DNA from: Caenorhabditis elegans
Taxonomy: Eukaryota > Nematoda > Chromadorea > Rhabditida > Rhabditidae
Length of the DNA stretch: 64,000 bases
Assembly: GCF_000002985.6 (NCBI RefSeq)
Contig: NC_003284.9
Span: 5,022,001-5,086,000 of the forward strand
Direction: 5' to 3'
Shown: in pieces, positions 26,001 to 36,929 of the stretch
Layout of the letters: each line of letters starts with the position of its first letter
Position numbering within the stretch: position 1 is the stretch's first letter
Position numbers and translations under genes: made by a program
Notes under the pieces: model-generated
Database searches by the model: none
What the model saw: the letters and a program-made list of their open reading frames with translations, nothing else
What the model was told of the DNA's origin: nothing

Positions 26001-26729
26001 TATTTTATTATTAAATGAAAACTACCATTTATAGACAAAAATAGATGAATTTTCCAAACTTTGAAAATTCATAAATCTCTTCAAAGTAACTTTTTTATAA
26101 ATGTCTTTCAGAAACTTTGTAGTAAATTTTAAGCTCTTTCTGAATATATTAACAATATTCCAGTAGGTACAAGAAGCTTCACGTAGTTACAGAAATAGTA
26201 CATTTTCAGCCCTACCTTTTAGTGCGTATTTTATTATTAAATGAAAACTACCATTTATAGACAAAAATAGATGAATTTTCCAAACTTTGAAAATTCATAA
26301 ATCTCTTCAAAGTAACTTTTTTATAAATGTCTTTCAGAAACTTTGTAGTAAATTTTAAGCTCTTTCTGAATATATTAACAATATTCCAGTAGGTACAAGA
26401 AGCTTCACGTAGTTACAGAAATAGTACATTTTCAGCCCTACCTTTTAGTGCGTATTTTATTATTAAATGAAAACTACCATTTATAGACAAAAATAGATGA
26501 ATTTTCCAAACTTTGAAAATTCATAAATCTCTTCAAAGTAACTTTTTTATAAATGTCTTTCAGAAACTTCGTAGTAAATTTTAAGTTCTTTCTGAATATA
26601 TTAACAATATTCCAGTAGGTAGAAAAAGCTTTACGTAGTTACAGAAATAGTACATTTTCAGCCCTACCTTTTAGTGCGTATTTTGTTATTAAATGAAAAC
26701 TACCATTTATAGGCAAAAATAGATGGATT
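23061..26729 (+). repeat. 226-bp satellite, first direct block (about 16 copies)
   Basis: Tandem copies at a spacing of 226 bases (for example the phrase TACCATTTATAG starts at 23091 and 23317; one copy is 220 bases because of a 6-base deletion). Landmarks per unit: AAACTACCATTTATAG, CTCTTCAAAGTAACTTTTTT, TGTCTTTCAGAAACTT, CCAGTAGGTACAAGAAGCTT, TTTTCAGCCCTACCTTTTAG. Every unit carries AAGCTT. There are no open frames of note and near identity between copies, so this is non-coding satellite DNA maintained by recombination. Confidence 0.95.
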
Positions 26730-29700
26730 AATAACAAAATACGCACTAAAAGGTAGGGCTGAAAATGTACTATTTCTGTAACTACGTGAAGCTTCTTGTA
26801 CCTACTGGAATATTGTTAATATATTCAGAAAGAGCTTAAAATTTACTACAAAGTTTCTGAAAGACATTTATAAAAAAGTTACTTTGAAGAGATTTATGAT
26901 GTTTCAAAATTACGAAAATCCATCTATTTTTGCTTATAAATGGTAGTTTTCATTTAATAATAAAATACGCACTAAAAGGTAGGGCTGAAAATGAACTATT
27001 TCTGTAACTACGTGAAGCTTCTTGTACCTACTGGAATATTTTTAATATATTCAGAAAGAGCTTAAAATTTACTACAAAGTTTCTGAAAGACATTTATAAA
27101 AAAGTTACTTTGAAGAGATTTATGAATTTTCAAAGTTTGGAAAATTCATCTATTTTTGTCTATAAATGGTAGTTTTCATTTAATAATAAAATACGCACTA
27201 AAAGGTAGGGCTGAAAATGTACTATTTCTGTAACTACGTAAAGCTTTTTCTACCTACTGAAATATTGTTAATATATTCAGAAAGAGCTTAAAACTTACTA
27301 CAAAGTTTCTGAAAGACATTTATAAAAAAGTTACTTTGAAGAGATTTATGAATTTTCAAAGTTTGGAAAATTCATCTATTTTTGTCTATAAATGGTAGTT
27401 TTCATTTAATAATAAAATACGCACTAAAAGGAAGGGCTGAAAATGTACTATTTCTGTAACTACGTAAAGCTTTTTCTACCTACTGAAATATTGTTAATAT
27501 ATTCAGAAAGAGCTTAAAATTTACTACAAAGTTTCTGAAAGACATTTATAAAAAAGTTACTTTGAAGAGATTTATGAATTTTCAAAGTTTGGAAAATTCA
27601 TCTATTTTTGTCTATAAATGGTAGTTTTCATTTAATAATAAAATACGCACTAAAAGGAAGGGCTGAAAATGTACTATTTCTGTAACTACGTAAAGCTTTT
27701 TCTACCTACTGAAATATTGTTAATATATTCAGAAAGAGCTTAAAATTTACTACAAAGTTTCTGAAAGACATTTATAAAAAAGTTACTTTGAAGAGATTTA
27801 TGAATTTTCAAAGTTTGGAAAATTCATCTATTTTTGTCTATAAATGGTAGTTTTCATTTAATAATAAAATACGCACTAAAAGGTAGGGCTGAAAATGTAC
27901 TATTTCTGTAACTACGTGAAGCTTCTTGTACCTACTGGAATATTTTTAATATATTCAGAAAGAGCTTAAAATTTACTACAAAGTTTCTGAAAGACATTTA
28001 TAAAAAAGTTACTTTGAAGAGATTTATGACTTTTCAAAGTTTGGAAAATCCATCTATTTTTGCCTATTGTAACTACGTGAAGCTTCTTGTACCTACTGGA
28101 ATATTTTTAATATATTAAGAAAGAGCTTAAAATTTACTACAAAGTTTCTGAAAGACATTTATAAAAAAGTTACTTTGAAGAGATTTATGAATTTTCAAAG
28201 TTTGGAAAATTCATCTATTTTTGTCTATAAATGGTAGTTTTCATTTAATAATAAAATACGCACTAAAAGGTAGGGCTGAAAATGTACTATTTCTGTAACT
28301 ACGTAAAGCTTTTTCTACCTACTGAAATATTGTTAATATATTCAGAAAGAACTTAAAATTTACTACGAAGTTTCTGAAAGACATTTTGAAAAAAGTTACT
28401 TTGAAGAGATTTATGATGTTTCAAAATTACGAAAATCCATCTATTTTTGCCTATAAATGGTAGTTTTCATTTAATAACAAAATACGCACTAAAAGGTAGG
28501 GCTGAAAATGTACTATTTCTGTAACTACGTGAAGCTTCTTGTACCTACTGGAATATTTTTAATATATTAAGAAAGAGCTTAAAATTTACTACAAAGTTTC
28601 TGAAAGACATTTATAAAAAAGTTACTTTGAAGAGATTTATGAATTTTCAAAGTTTGGAAAATTCATCTATTTTTGTCTATAAATGGTAGTTTTCATTTAA
28701 TAATAAAATACGCACTAAAAGGTAGGGCTGAAAATGTACTATTTCTGTAACTACGTGAAGCTTCTTGTACCTACTGGAATATTGTTAATATATTCAGAAA
28801 GAGCTTAAAATTTACTACAAAGTTTCTGAAAGACATTTATAAAAAAGTTACTTTGAAGAGATTTATGAATTTTCAAAGTTTGGAAAATCCATCTATTTTT
28901 GCCTATAAATGGTAGTTTTCATTTAATAATAAAATACGCACTAAAAGGTAGGGCTGAAAATGTACTATTTCTGTAACTACGTGAAGCTTCTTGTACCTAC
29001 TGGAATATTGTTAATATATTCAGAAAGAGCTTAAAATTTACTACAAAGTTTCTGAAAGACATTTATAAAAAAGTTACTTTGAAGAGATTTATGAATTTTC
29101 AAAGTTTGGAAAATTCATCTATTTTTGTCTATAAATGGTAGTTTTCATTTAATAATAAAATACGCACTAAAAGGTAGGGCTGAAAATGTACTATTTCTGT
29201 AACTACGTAAAGCTTTTTCTACCTACTGAAATATTGTTAATATATTCAGAAAGAACTTAAAATTTACTACGAAGTTTCTGAAAGACATTTTGAAAAAAGT
29301 TACTTTGAAGAGATTTATGATGTTTCAAAATTACGAAAATCCATCTATTTTTGCCTATAAATGGTAGTTTTCATTTAATAACAAAATACGCACTAAAAGG
29401 TAGGGCTGAAAATGTACTATTTCTGTAACTACGTGAAGCTTCTTGTACCTACTGGAATATTTTTAATATATTCAGAAAGAGCTTAAAATTTACTACAAAG
29501 TTTCTAAAAGACATTTCAAAAAAAGTTACTTTGAAGAGATTTATGAATTTTCAATGTTTGAAAAATCCATCTATTTTTGCCTATAAATGGTAGTTTTCAT
29601 TAAAAAATAAAATACGCACTAAACGTAAAGCTTTTTCTACCTACTGGAATATTGTTAATATATTCAGAAAGAGCTTAAAATTTACTACAAAGTTTCTGAA

Positions 29701-31246
29701 AGACATTTATAAAAAAGTTACTTTGAAGAGATTTATGAATTTTCAAAGTTTGGAAAATCCATCTATTTTTGCCTATAAATGGTAGTTTTCATTTAATAAT
29801 AAAATACGCACTAAAAGGTAGGGCTGAAAATGTACTATTTCTGTAACTACGTGAAGCTTCTTGTACCTACTGGAATATTGTTAATATATTCAGAAAGAAC
29901 TTAAAATTTACTACGAAGTTTCTGAAAGACATTTATAAAAAAGTTACTTTGAAGAGATTTATGAATTTTCAAAGTTTGGAAAATTCATCTATTTTTGTCT
30001 ATAAATGGTAGTTTTCATTTAATAATAAAATACGCACTAAAAGGTAGGGCTGAAAATGTACTATTTCTGTAACTACGTGAAGCTTCTTGTACCTACTGGA
30101 ATATTGTTAATATATTCAGAAAGAGCTTAAAATTTACTACAAAGTTTCTGAAAGACATTTATAAAAAAGTTACTTTGAAGAGATTTATGAATTTTCAAAG
30201 TTTGGAAAATCCATCTATTTTTGCCTATAAATGGTAGTTTTCATTTAATAATAAAATACGCACTAAAAGGTAGGGCTGAAAATGTACTATTTCTGTAACT
30301 ACGTGAAGCTTCTTGTACCTACTGGAATATTGTTAATATATTCAGAAAGAGCTTAAAATTTACTACAAAGTTTCTGAAAGACATTTATAAAAAAGTTACT
30401 TTGAAGAGATTTATGAATTTTCAAAGTTTGGAAAATTCATCTATTTTTGTCTATAAATGGTAGTTTTCATTTAATAATAAAATACGCACTAAAAGGTAGG
30501 GCTGAAAATGTACTATTTCTGTAACTACGTAAAGCTTTTTCTACCTACTGGAATATTGTTAATATATTCAGAAAGAGCTTAAAATTTACTACAAAGTTTC
30601 TGAAAGACATTTATAAAAAAGTTACTTTGAAGAGATTTATGAATTTTCAAAGTTTGGAAAATCCATCTATTTTTGCCTATAAATGGTAGTTTTCATTTAA
30701 TAATAAAATACGCACTAAAAGGTAGGGCTGAAAATGTACTATTTCTGTAACTACGTAAAGCTTTTTCTACCTACTGGAATATTGTTAATATATTCAGAAA
30801 GAGCTTAAAATTTACTACAAAGTTTCTGAAAGACATTTATAAAAAAGTTACTTTGAAGAGATTTATGAATTTTCAAAGTTTGGAAAATCCATCTATTTTT
30901 GCCTATAAATGGTAGTTTTCATTTAATAATAAAATACGCACTAAAAGGTAGGGCTGAAAATGTACTATTTCTGTAACTACGTGAAGCTTCTTGTACGTAC
31001 TGGAATATTGTTAATATATTCAGAAAGAGCTTAAAATTTACTACAAAGTTTCTGAAAGACATCTATAAAAAAGTTACTTTGAACAGATTTATGAATTTTC
31101 AAAGTTTGGAAAATTCATCTATTTTTGTCTATAAATGGTAGTTTTCATTTAATAATAAAATACGCACTAAAAGGTACGGCTGAAAATGTACTATTTCTGT
31201 AACTACGTGAAGCTTTATCTACCTACTGAAATATTGTAATATATTC
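26730..31246 (-). repeat. 226-bp satellite, inverted block (about 20 copies)
   Basis: The same 226-bp unit in the opposite orientation, starting abruptly at 26730 after the direct block stops mid-unit. Local deletions shorten units at about 28065 and 29622. Variant units recur at exact multiples of 226 (for example ACGTAAAGCT at 28301 and 29205, 904 apart). Confidence 0.95.
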
Positions 31247-32631
31247 AGGTATTTTATTATTAAATGAAAACTACCATTTATAGACAAAAATAGATGAATT
31301 TTCCAAACTTTGAAAATTCATAAATCTCTTCAAAGTAACTTTTTTATAAATGTCTTTCAGAAACTTTGTAGTAAATTTTAAGCTCTTTCTTAATATATTA
31401 AAAATATTCCAGTAGGTACAAGAAGCTTCACGTAGTTACAGAAATAGTACATTTTCAGCCCTACCTTTTAGTGCGTATTTTGTTATTAAATGAAAAATAC
31501 CATTTATAGGCAAAAATAGATGGATTTTCCAAACTTTGAAAATTCATAAATCTCTTCAAAGTAACTTTTTTCAAAATGTCTTTCAGAAACTTTGTAGTAA
31601 ATTTTAAGTTCTTTCTGAATATATTAACAATATTCCAGTAGGTACAAGAAGCTTCACGTAGTTACAGAAATAGTACATTTTCAGCCCTACCTTTTAGTGC
31701 GTATTTTATTATTAAATGAAAACTACCATTTATAGACAAAAATAGATGAATTTTCCAAACTTTGAAAATTCATAAATCTCTTCAAAGTAACTTTTTTATA
31801 AATGTCTTTCAGAAACTTTGTAGTAAATTTTAAGCTCTTTCTTAATATATTAAAAATATTCCAGTAGGTACAAGAAGCTTCACGTAGTTACAGAAATAGT
31901 ACATTTTCAGCCCTACCTTTTAGTGCGTATTTTGTTATTAAATGAAAACTACCATTTATAGGCAAAAATAGATGGATTTTCGTAATTTTGAAACATCATA
32001 AATCTCTTCAAAGTAACTTTTTTATAAATGTCTTTCAGAAACTTTGTAGTAAATTTTAAGCTCTTTCTTAATATATTAAAAATATTCCAGTAGGTACAAG
32101 AAGCTTCACGTAGTTACAGAAATAGTACATTTTCAGCCCTACCTTTTAGTGCGTATTTTGTTATTAAATGAAAAATACCATTTATAGGCAAAAATAGATG
32201 GATTTTCCAAACTTTGAAAATTCATAAATCTCTTCAAAGTAACTTTTTTCAAAATGTCTTTCAGAAACTTTGTAGTAAATTTTAAGCTCTTTCTGAATAT
32301 ATTAAAAATATTCCAGTAGGTACAAGAAGCTTCACGTAGTTACAGAAATAGTACATTTTCAGCCCTACCTTTTAGTGCGTATTTTATTATTAAATGAAAA
32401 CTACCATTTATAGGCAAAAATAGATGGATTTTTCAAACTTTGAAAATTCATAAATCTCTTCAAAGTAACTTTTTTTGAAATGTCTTTCAGAAACTTTGTA
32501 GTAAATTTTAAGCTCTTTCTGAATATATTAACAATATTCCAGTAGGTACAAGAAGCTTCACGTAGTTACAGAAATAGTACATTTTCAGCCCTACCTCTTA
32601 GTGCGTATTTTATTAAATTAAAACTACCATT
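31247..32631 (+). repeat. 226-bp satellite, second direct block (about 6 copies)
   Basis: Returns to the direct orientation at about 31247, inside a unit (TATTCAG then GTATTTTATTATTAAATG). It is interrupted at 32632 by a TA-flanked element and resumes beyond it. Confidence 0.93.
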
Positions 32632-32633
32632 TA

Positions 32634-33580
32634 CAGGGTGGGCCAAAAGTATGGTAACACATGAAGCGCTCTTTTACATGAGCTTTTTGCGTGACTGCCA
32701 CGTCATACGTACATTCTTCTATCGAATACTGATAGCTGAATAAATTTCCTTCAATTTGACTCAAAATTTGTAATGTTTCCAAATAAGGTGCGATCTTTAT
32801 CACCTCGACAATTTGGCGAACCCTTTCGAAAAAACGGTAATTTGGCACGCGGCACTTCCCACACAAACACACCTCCCACGCACGCCAATAATTTTCAGAT
32901 GTATGATTTTTATGTTAAATTTAAAGTTAAAGAAGTGAAGAAGCGTTTTTAATGGTTTTTGTAGCATATAAAAATTTTCTGTGTCGACACTGGCGCCGAG
33001 CAAAAACCTTTGAATATTTCATGAATTCAACTTTGCGAAATTTACTCAGTTTTTTTGGTTTCGCAAGGCGTAACGACCCACAAAATCATCTGAGCTTAAT
33101 TTTCCAAAAAAAATTCTGGAAAGTCAGGTCAAAACGTCTCGAAAAATACTAAAATGAATTTTTCTGCATACTGCTACTCGCCGCTCACATCCATCTTTCT
33201 GGCGACTATGCATTCAAGACTTAACCACTGCCGCAGTCCATGACAGAAATACCGTGATAGAAATTATTTGGATTTTTGTTTTTAAAGAATCTCTAGACCA
33301 AGAGCATTCTCTGAACTATAATAACTTGTAAGACACTTGATGGATTCCTCGAGAAAAATGTAGAAATCCCGCAGAATGCCGACTTGCGTGCCATAAAGGT
33401 CGTGATCTCAAAAGTTCTCAAGGCCTGCAGCGATGCGGATGAGAATATTTTGAAAATTCAAAACGTTTATCTGATCAGTATTTTATGGAGAACAAAACTT
33501 GTACAAATTGATGTAATAACTCTCTCCACTAGTAAAGTTATAGAGCTGCAAACGTGTTACCATACTTTTGGCCCACCCTG
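32634..33580. mobile_element. mariner/Tc1-type element, 947 bp, probably non-autonomous
   Basis: Perfect 27-bp terminal inverted repeats at 32634-32660 and 33554-33580, beginning CAGGGTGGGCCAAAAGTA, flanked by TA at 32632-32633 and 33581-33582. Removing the element plus one TA restores an intact satellite unit (CCATT-TA-TAGGC), so the target duplication is TA, the hallmark of the Tc1/mariner superfamily. No intact transposase is present. A + strand stretch around 33330-33480 (LRAIKVVISKVLKACSDADENI) weakly resembles the C-terminal part of such transposases and may be a remnant. Confidence 0.88.
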
Positions 33581-33582
33581 TA

Positions 33583-34034
33583 TAGGCGAAGATAGATGGA
33601 TTTTCCAAACTTTGAAACATCATAAATCTCTTCAAAATAATTTTTTTTGAAATGTCTTTTAGAAACTTTGTAGTAAATTTTAAGCTCTTTTAGAATTTAC
33701 CAACAATATTCCAGTAGGTACAAGAAGTTTCACGTAGTTACAGAAATAGTACATTTTCAGCCTTACCTTTTAGTGCGTATTTTATTATTAAATGAAAACT
33801 ACCATTTATAGGCAAAAATAGATGGATTTTCCAAACTTTGAAAATTCATAAATCTCTTCAGAGTAACTTTTTTTGAAATGTCTTTCAGAAACTTCGTAGT
33901 AAATTTTAAGTTCTTTCTGAATATATTAACAATATTCCAGTAGGTACAAGAAGCTTCACGTAGTTGGAAATGGTACATTTTCAGCCCTACCTTTTAGTGC
34001 GTATTTAATTATTAAACGAAAACTACCATTTATA
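33583..34034 (+). repeat. 226-bp satellite, remainder after insertion (2 copies)
   Basis: 452 bases, exactly two unit lengths, continuing the unit broken by the mariner-type element and ending at ACCATTTATAG followed by unique sequence. Somewhat more diverged than the core of the array (for example an ACCAAC change near 33700). Confidence 0.9.
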
Positions 34035-34273
34035 GTGGGAAATCCTTAAATTGAAAGGAGACAGTTGAACACCGTGAAACGTCAAAAGTTCAAGTTTTTG
34101 GAAGAAAATTTGAAAATCTTTCAATTTAATATTGAAGTCAACGATATTTTTCATGATTTTCATAATTGTTCTATAGCACTTTTTCAACTCTACTTTTAGT
34201 CTCCGATTAGGCAAAATGTGAACATTGCTAGTAAAAAACTAAAATCCGTATTTGCCAGAACTGCAGATTGTTT
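34035..34273. other. unique spacer between satellite and minisatellite
   Basis: About 240 bases of non-repetitive AT-rich sequence separating two unrelated tandem arrays. No coding signal. Confidence 0.5.
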
Positions 34274-35293
34274 TTATTTTACTCTCTGTGGCTTCCCACT
34301 ATATTTTACTCTCTGTGGCTTCCCACTATATTTTACTCTATGTGGCTTCCCACTATATTTTACTCTCTGTGGCTTCCCACTATATTTTACTCTCTGTGGC
34401 TTCACCGATTATTTTACTCTCTGGCTTCCCACTATATTTTACTCTCTGTGGCTTCCCACTATATTTTACTCTCTGGCTTCCCACTATATTTTACTCTCTG
34501 GCTTCCCACTATATTTTACTCTCTGTGGCTATTTTACTCTCTGTGGCTTCCCACTATATTTTACTCTCTGTGGCTTCCCACTATATTTTACTCTCTGTGG
34601 CTTCCCACTATATTTTACTCTCTGTGGCTTCCCACTATATTTTACTCTCTGTGGCTTCCCACTATATTTTACTCTCTGGCTTCCCACTATATTTTACTCT
34701 CTGGCTTCCCACTATATTTTACTCTCTGTGGCTTCCCACTATATTTTACTCTATGTGGCTTCCCACTATATTTTACTCTCTGTGGCTTCCCACTATATTT
34801 TACTCTCTGTGGCTTCCCACTATATTTTACTCTCTGTGGCTTCCCACTATATTTTACTCTCTGTGGCTTCCCACTATATTTTACTCTCTGTGGCTTCCCA
34901 CTATATTTTACTCTATGTGGCTTCCCACTATATTTTACTCTCTGGCTTCCCACTATATTTTACTCTCTGTGGCTTCCCACTATATTTTACTCTCTGTGGC
35001 TTCCCACTATATTTTACTCTCTGTGGCTTCCCACTATATTTTACTCTCTGTGGCTTCCCACTATATTTTACTCTATGTGGCTTCCCACTATATTTAACTC
35101 TCTGTGGCTTCCCACTATATTTTACTCTCTGTGGCTTCCCACTATATTTTACTCTCTGTGGCTTCCCACTATATTTTACTCTCTGTGGCTTCCCACTATA
35201 TTTTACTCTCTGTGGCTTCCCACTATATTTTACTCTATGTGGCTTCCCACTATATTTAACTCTCTGTGGCTTCCCACTATATTTTACTCTCTG
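34274..35293 (+). repeat. 27-bp minisatellite, about 38 copies
   Basis: The unit is TATTTTACTCTCTGTGGCT followed by TCCCACTA. Variants include a 24-base unit (lacking TGT), CTCTATGTGGC, TATATTTAACTC, one GCTTCACCGATTATTTTAC unit (about 34400) and one unit with a 9-base deletion (about 34528). All length changes seen are multiples of three. The 27-base unit has no stop in any forward frame, so all three are open for about 1 kb; one frame reads as FYSLWLPTI repeats. The minus strand reads VKYSGKPQR. Translation of any frame is unproven. Confidence 0.95.
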
Positions 35294-35581
35294 CAACTTA
35301 TACCGATTCTCGCGAACCTTCCACTTGCCTTCTACCACATTTACACATATGCCAAACGCCCAATGATGCCTGGACCAGGAATCTATGATCCAACTACTAT
35401 TCTCAACCGTTCCACATTGTCTTCAACTCTCCGCATCTCATGGATCAAGCTTGCATTCTATCTTGTCTCTTTCTTCTATTATCTCTACGTGTAAGTTACC
35501 ACTTTCCTAAAATACGTTTTAAAACAATTTCTTTACAGCATGATCTACACTTTGGTCACTTCAAATTACAATTTCCGATGA
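35294..35581 (+). pseudogene. cornichon family, C-terminal fragment
   Basis: Two exons, 35294-35490 and 35539-35581, encode the last third of a cornichon protein: a membrane helix start (QLIPILANLPLAFYHIY), the family signature GPGIYDPTTILNR, then WIKLAFYLVSFFYYLYV and MIYTLVTSN, ending NYNFR and a stop. Cornichons are ER-to-Golgi cargo receptors and glutamate-receptor partners with three to four membrane passes. The upstream helices and the start are absent; minisatellite sequence takes their place immediately before the Gln codon, in the same frame. The remaining exons are intact with good splice sites and an AATAAA near 35719. The functional C. elegans gene (cni-1) is, as I recall, on another chromosome, so I infer a partial duplicate. 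The call of pseudogene is an inference; an in-frame chimera with the repeat is the alternative. Confidence 0.75.
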
Positions 35582-36382
35582 TGCTTCCAACTTGGTCTTA
35601 AATCTCTTGTCAAATACACCAATCTTAATTTTTTTTTTCCCTACAGGCCATCTTATTTATTGAATCATACAGTACGGTTCGTACATTCTCCTCTAAATCC
35701 TATTTTATGTATCAGTTGAATAAACCGTTCTTTCAAATATTCGAGATTTTATTTTATAAACATCAAAAACCAAAATCAACTGTTCATTTCAGCGAGAGTC
35801 GGTTTTCACGTGGTGTCAGGCTGTCCCATAGCGGTTTGATATACAAAAGATGCGGAAATTCTTTGACCTAAAGAGAGTTACGGCAGCACGTTCTTAACTA
35901 TGCATGATCGGTTGAGAACTCTGTGTCTCTTTTCCCGCATTTTTCTTAGATCTGCGTAGATCAAACCGACATGGGACATTCTGACACCATGTGGGTTTCC
36001 TGAAAACGAGATTCGACTTTGCTCAAGAAGGAGTGTCAACTTAAATATTGTACAAATTATCTTTAATATCAATTTATCGAGCAAATCAGAACTGTTACAA
36101 AAGTGCTCTGATACCAAGCAAAATATTTTATTTCTTTAAACTTTTTGAAACACTTAATAAAAATAATAATAAATTTATTCAACAAGAAAGCCCAAAAAGT
36201 TTACAAATGCTGATATAAATCTAAAACTAGAACAAAATATATTCACAGAAAAATCGTTCGCTCATTATTACAAGTCTGCCGCTCTGCCGAGGTACGTCGC
36301 CTTCTTATTCAACACTCTGTGAAGGGCATTCTCCGGCAGATCCTCCTTGGGGGTTTCCTTTTTCGACAAGGCTTTCAACCTC
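35582..36382. other. spacer containing a fold-back MITE
   Basis: Holds the 3' flank of the cornichon fragment, the MITE at about 35806-35995, and the 3' flank of the small Lys-rich gene. A frame at 36268-36459 continues after the stop of that gene in another reading frame (LRRLKALSKKETPKEDLPENALHRVL...) and may be lost coding sequence. Confidence 0.4.
35806..35995. mobile_element. palindromic fold-back MITE
   Basis: Left arm CACGTGGTGTCAGGCTGTCC...CGGTTTGAT and right arm ATCAAACCGACATGGGACATTC...CCATGTGG are inverted complements of each other. The middle carries the phrases AGAACTCTGTGTCTCTTTTCCCGCAT and GATCTGCGTAGATC. I recognise this as a very abundant C. elegans interspersed palindromic repeat. 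Non-coding; the open frame across it is a shadow. Confidence 0.75.
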
Positions 36383-36733
36383 CTAAGACCATTCCATTTT
36401 CTTTCCAGACAACTTTGCAATCCTCTCCAGTTTCTTTTTGATTTGGCCTGAAAAATCATTTTATATGGAAATACCCAGTTTAAATTTTAATCTCACCATC
36501 TGTAAGACCCTCAAACTCGATGCATGTTTTGAGTTCTTCGTACTTCTGAAAATTGAAAAATTAAAAGCAAATTTTTTTATAATAGAAAAAAATTCAGTTG
36601 CATTTGCACCCTACTGAAATAAAATTAAATAAAAACTACTCACTTTCTTAGCTTCTCTTTTTGCCACCTGGCCGTTGCGAGCTCTCTTAGCAGATGCATT
36701 CTTTGCAGCTGCTGATTTGGAGATGTGTCCCAT
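36383..36733 (-). CDS. small Lys/Arg-rich protein, copy 1
   Basis: Three minus-strand exons: 36733-36644 (MGHISKSAAAKNASAKRARN...), 36545-36497 (KYEELKTCIEFEGLTD), 36447-36383 (QIKKKLERIAKLSGKKMEWS, stop). Phases agree; about 68 aa, basic, no signal peptide. The stop may be premature: a different frame of the last exon stays open for another 39 codons with plausible composition (KALSKKETPKEDLPENALH), which would fit a one-base frameshift. A degenerate tandem copy follows at 36900-37258. Not recognised; basic composition suggests a nuclear or nucleic-acid-associated role, but that is a guess. Confidence 0.5.
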
Positions 36734-36929
36734 TTTCTTCTGAATTCTCAATATTAATCAGAGTTCCGAAAACTGGAATGTGCTATCAATTATGCGTTTT
36801 GTTTTATGTATCGGAACCAAGTTTTGGTAGTCAAAACTCGAAAATATTCAAACTTTTTTCACAAATTTTCCATGCGAAACAAACTCTACCAATCACACTC
36901 GCGATGTCCTTTTCCTTTGATAACATCAT

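Noticed and set aside
32624..33152. Open frames inside the mariner-type element as intact transposase
   Set aside because: Frames are short and broken, and no DDD/DDE catalytic arrangement could be found.
23061..34034. CRISPR-like or bacterial repeat interpretation of the array
   Set aside because: Units are 226 bases, contiguous without spacers, in eukaryotic sequence with spliced genes on both sides.
34687..35338. Minus-strand VKYSGKPQR repeat proteins in the minisatellite
   Set aside because: They arise only because the 27-bp unit has no stop in that frame; there is no flanking coding exon on the minus strand.
35878..36117. Minus-strand open frame of about 79 codons
   Set aside because: It lies mostly within the palindromic MITE and has no splice or homology support.
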